Shown here: positions 44,992 through 46,896 of the stretch, piece after piece
Layout of the letters: the number at the start of each line of letters is the position of its first letter
How positions within the stretch are numbered: position 1 is the stretch's first letter
Source of the DNA: an uncultured Flavobacteriales bacterium
GTDB taxonomy: Bacteria; Bacteroidota; Bacteroidia; Flavobacteriales_D; Crocinitomicaceae
NCBI GenBank assembly: GCA_903945495.1
Contig: CAJAVU010000020.1
Span: 1-46,896 of the forward strand
Direction of reading: 5' to 3'
Length of the DNA: 46,896 nucleotides
Program-made: the position numbers and the translations under genes
The notes under the pieces: generated by a model
Seen by the model: the letters and a program-made list of their open reading frames with translations, nothing else
Database searches by the model: none
Told to the model about the DNA's origin: nothing

Positions 44992-45547
44992 TTCGTTCCT
45001 CCAATCGTAGTTTTAAATTTCGTTTTCCATTTTGAATTGCACTTTTAACTTGCATCATGGATAAATTAAGTTCATCGCAGATTTGCTGATAGGACTTTTC
45101 TTTTAAGTAAAAAAGTTCAATGCAAATGCGTTGTTCATCTTTTAATAAGGGAATCACTTCTTCTAAAGCAGTCAGTTTTTGCTCTTTTAGATGTAGGTCA
45201 TCGTTCGCTGGCTCATCACTGTGTTCAAATCCATCAATTGATGAGGTTGAAATTCCTTTCTTACGGAATAACATGAAGCATTCATTTTTAGTAACCATGT
45301 AGAGCCATGATTTAAAATAAGTGATTTCATGTTTTAGAATTTTAGCTGGAAGTAATTCGAAAATTTGAGAAGTTAAATCTTCAGACTCAACTACATTTTT
45401 CAAATACTTCATGCAAGCCCCCATAACGAGATGTCCGTATCGTTCATATAAAACTGCAAGGCATTCGGAATGCTGCTCATTTTTATAAATGATAATCAGT
45501 TCCTCGTCGGATTTTTGGCGATATGCTTTTCGTTTAAATGAGAACAT
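44978..45547 (-). CDS. RNA polymerase sigma-70 family (ECF-type) sigma factor
   Basis: 189 residues. Region 2 includes KSDEELIIIYKNEQHSECLA, VLYERYGHLVMGACMKYLKN and the promoter-melting part YFKSWLYMVTKNECFMLFRK. Region 4, a helix-turn-helix for the -35 contact, reads EVIPLLKDEQRICIELFYLK and SYQQICDELNLSMMQVKSAI. The frame is open for another 106 codons upstream to 45865, but that stretch lies opposite pfkA. I start at the ATG at 45545-45547, which begins MFSFKRKAYRQKSDEELIII and is preceded by a -7-like element. Cotranscribed with the membrane TPR gene and divergent from pfkA. Confidence 0.93.
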   Translation of the reverse strand: MFSFKRKAYRQKSDEELIIIYKNEQHSECLAVLYERYGHLVMGACMKYLKNVVESEDLTSQIFELLPAKILKHEITYFKSWLYMVTKNECFMLFRKKGISTSSIDGFEHSDEPANDDLHLKEQKLTALEEVIPLLKDEQRICIELFYLKEKSYQQICDELNLSMMQVKSAIQNGKRNLKLRLEERNEFK

Positions 45548-45565
45548 TTGATTGTTTAGATGTAC

Positions 45566-45573
45566 CAAAAGTA
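45566..45573 (-). promoter_or_regulatory. -7 element for the sigma factor gene
   Basis: On the minus strand TACTTTTG matches TAnnTTTG 18 nt before the ATG. The expected -33 position (about 45593-45595) has no TTG, so the promoter may need an activator or be recognised by another sigma factor. Confidence 0.4.
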
Positions 45574-45604
45574 ATATTCCATAAAGTTGAATGAAAGTTT
45601 TTTT

Positions 45605-45619
45605 GAAATTAGTAATTTC
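45605..45619. promoter_or_regulatory. 7-1-7 palindrome in the sigma factor/pfkA intergenic region
   Basis: GAAATTA and TAATTTC flank a single G, giving a perfect inverted repeat just upstream of the sigma factor promoter region and 47 nt before pfkA. The size suits a dimeric repressor operator, but its AT-rich content means chance is possible. Confidence 0.3.
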
Positions 45620-45666
45620 ATACCTTATATATAGAATGTGTTTGTGTAAACAAAACAACTTCAAAA

Positions 45667-46638
45667 ATGAAAAAAATCGCTTTTTTAACTTCAGGTGGAG
45701 ATTCTCCAGGAATGAATGCTGCAATTCGTGCAATTGTAAAAACATGTTTACACTATAATATAACGCCTTTTGGAATCTACGATGGATACCAAGGAATGAT
45801 TGAAGGGCGCGGAAAGGAAATGACGTATGCAGATGTAGACAACATAATACAATATGGCGGTACAATTTTAGGTACTGCTCGAAGTGCTGATTTCAAAACA
45901 GCCGAAGGTAGAAAACGAGCTTACGAATTTTTGAATCAAAATCAAGTCGATGGATTAATTGTAGTTGGGGGAGATGGTACGTTTACAGGTGCAACAATTT
46001 TAAGTCAAGAAAACAATATTCCAATAATTGGTTTACCCGGTACAATTGATAATGATATTTATGGAACAGAATATACAATAGGATTTGATACTGCTTTGAA
46101 TACTGTAATTGATGCGGTGGATAAAATAAGAGATACAGCTTCAAGTCATCATCGAATATTTTTTGTTGAAGTAATGGGCAGAGATGCTGGATTTATAGCT
46201 TTACATACTGCATTAGCTTCTGGAGCAGATTCAGTATTAATTCCAGAGACCATTACGGATATTCCAAAACTTGTTGAAGAAATTAAAAGTCATAATAAAG
46301 GAAGACGCAGTACTATTATAATTGTAGCAGAAGGTGATGATGAGGGGAACGCCTTAGATATCTTAACAAAGGTAAAACCACATTTAGATGGTTATGATTT
46401 ACGACATTCTGTATTGGGACATATTCAAAGAGGAGGAAGTCCTTCTGCCTTGGATCGTAAAATTGCGACTAGAATGGGAAGCTACGCTGTAGAGTTGTTA
46501 ATTCAAAATAAGACAGGATTGACCGTTGGGGTCAGAGGTGAACAGTTAACAACATGCCAAATTTCAGAAGCAATTAAAGAACATGGTGCTCCTGATTTAG
46601 CCTATTTAAAGCTAATAGAACTGCTCAGAACAAAATAA
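45667..46638 (+). CDS. pfkA: ATP-dependent 6-phosphofructokinase
   Basis: 323 residues. Phosphorylates fructose 6-phosphate, the committed step of glycolysis. It begins MKKIAFLTSGGDSPGMNAAI. The GGDGT box lies at 101-105; a Gly rather than Asp in the second residue of the preceding phosphate loop region (GGDGT, not GDGGT-type PPi signature) supports ATP use. Catalytic GTIDNDIYGTEYTIGFDTAL and VEVMGRDAGFIAL with LGHIQRGGSPSALDR complete the active site. Full length for the bacterial 320-residue class. Divergent from the sigma factor gene; I found no convincing promoter of consensus type. Confidence 0.97.
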   Translation: MKKIAFLTSGGDSPGMNAAIRAIVKTCLHYNITPFGIYDGYQGMIEGRGKEMTYADVDNIIQYGGTILGTARSADFKTAEGRKRAYEFLNQNQVDGLIVVGGDGTFTGATILSQENNIPIIGLPGTIDNDIYGTEYTIGFDTALNTVIDAVDKIRDTASSHHRIFFVEVMGRDAGFIALHTALASGADSVLIPETITDIPKLVEEIKSHNKGRRSTIIIVAEGDDEGNALDILTKVKPHLDGYDLRHSVLGHIQRGGSPSALDRKIATRMGSYAVELLIQNKTGLTVGVRGEQLTTCQISEAIKEHGAPDLAYLKLIELLRTK

Positions 46639-46896
46639 TCAAAAAAAAAGTTCGAGTATTAATTGATGCTTTATCAGCGAGTTAGAGGGGTTGATTAATA
46701 TTTTTCAAAAAAAGATTGTTCAAAACGCTTGTTTAAATAAAAAGAGTGTCTATCTTTGCACCCCGCTTACAACGGTAAGAGGAATTAATATTGAAAGAAA
46801 GGTAACAAAATTGGAGCTTAAGGAGTAGAAGAAGTTTCAGATGAGTCGAAAAGAGGAGTTTGAAAAAAAATCGAAAAAAAATTAAAAAAAGCTTGC
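46639..46896 (+). other. Noncoding right-hand end with promoter, leader and A-tracts
   Basis: After pfkA there is an A-run but no clear hairpin terminator. The promoter at 46729-46758 is followed by a purine-rich leader and phased A-tracts (46862-46890) ending GCTTGC, whose TTG (46893-46895) could be the -33 element of a second, downstream promoter. This arrangement is reminiscent of Bacteroidota rRNA or tRNA operon starts; the RNA genes themselves would lie beyond the window. Confidence 0.4.
46729..46758 (+). promoter_or_regulatory. Strong promoter near the right edge, probably of a stable-RNA or ribosomal operon
   Basis: TTG at 46729-46731, 19 nt, TATCTTTG at 46751-46758, then CACCCC. Core and spacing equal those of the rpsL promoter. 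A short hairpin CTTAC-AACG-GTAAG (46766-46779) follows at the expected transcript start. The leader then continues to the window edge without an ORF. Confidence 0.7.

Noticed and set aside
45548-45865. 106-codon N-terminal extension of the sigma factor frame
   Set aside because: It lies antisense to the 5' end of pfkA, contains no conserved sigma features and precedes a good ATG with a -7-like element.

Overview
The window is about 46.9 kb of low-GC chromosomal DNA from a member of the Bacteroidota. It is most likely a Flavobacteriales bacterium of the Crocinitomicaceae/Fluviicola type, but that family placement is inference. Supporting signs are Bacteroidota-type promoters (TTG, 17-23 nt, TAnnTTTG) ahead of several genes, few Shine-Dalgarno sequences, secreted proteins with type IX secretion (T9SS) type B C-termini, lipoproteins with K(D/E) residues after the lipobox, and a long urocanate hydratase.

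Layout. 1-2924 (minus): the 5' part of an MFS nucleoside-permease-like gene, a DUF151/UVR nuclease-like protein, and etfBA. 3167-4144 (plus): pdhB, divergent from etfBA and closed by a strong terminator. 4359-21717 (plus): one nearly unbroken translation supercluster, rpsL-rpsG-fusA-rpsJ-rplCDWB-rpsS-rplV-rpsC-rplP-rpmC-rpsQ-rplNXE-rpsN-rpsH-rplFR-rpsE-rpmD-rplO-secY-infA-rpmJ-rpsMKD-rpoA-rplQ. It runs from a strong promoter with a 5' hairpin to a textbook terminator. tuf, adk and map are absent from the cluster. 21752-24242: carA and eno with their own promoter and terminator. 24240-30472: a small secreted protein and two large tandem T9SS type B proteins sharing about 590 C-terminal residues but carrying different N-terminal heads. 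30523-32529: hutU, tail-to-tail with an AddA/RecB-like helicase-nuclease (32526-35651, minus). 35744-37576: abutting mbnP-like and mbnH-like lipoprotein genes. 37622-41844: a conserved protein with a degenerate nucleotidyltransferase-like motif, a WYL regulator and an orphan HisKA_2 histidine kinase, in close succession. 41887-43878: paaG-like and paaH-like beta-oxidation genes separated by a 7-bp tandem repeat. 43912-45547 (minus): a sigma factor and an overlapping membrane TPR protein that looks like its regulator. 45667-46638 (plus): pfkA. The window ends in a strong promoter whose core matches the rpsL promoter, followed by A-tracts and another possible -33 element.

Most of the window is growth-related housekeeping (translation, secretion, RNA polymerase, glycolysis, pyruvate oxidation, electron transfer). 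The most interesting accessory items are the MbnP/MbnH pair, which is a candidate for Trp-to-kynurenine copper-site maturation outside a methanobactin operon; the series of foldable spacers in the rpsM-rplQ segment; the swapped-head T9SS paralogs; the degenerate nucleotidyltransferase-like protein; and the sigma factor/TPR pair. All structural and functional statements come from reading the sequence. No database search or folding program was run.
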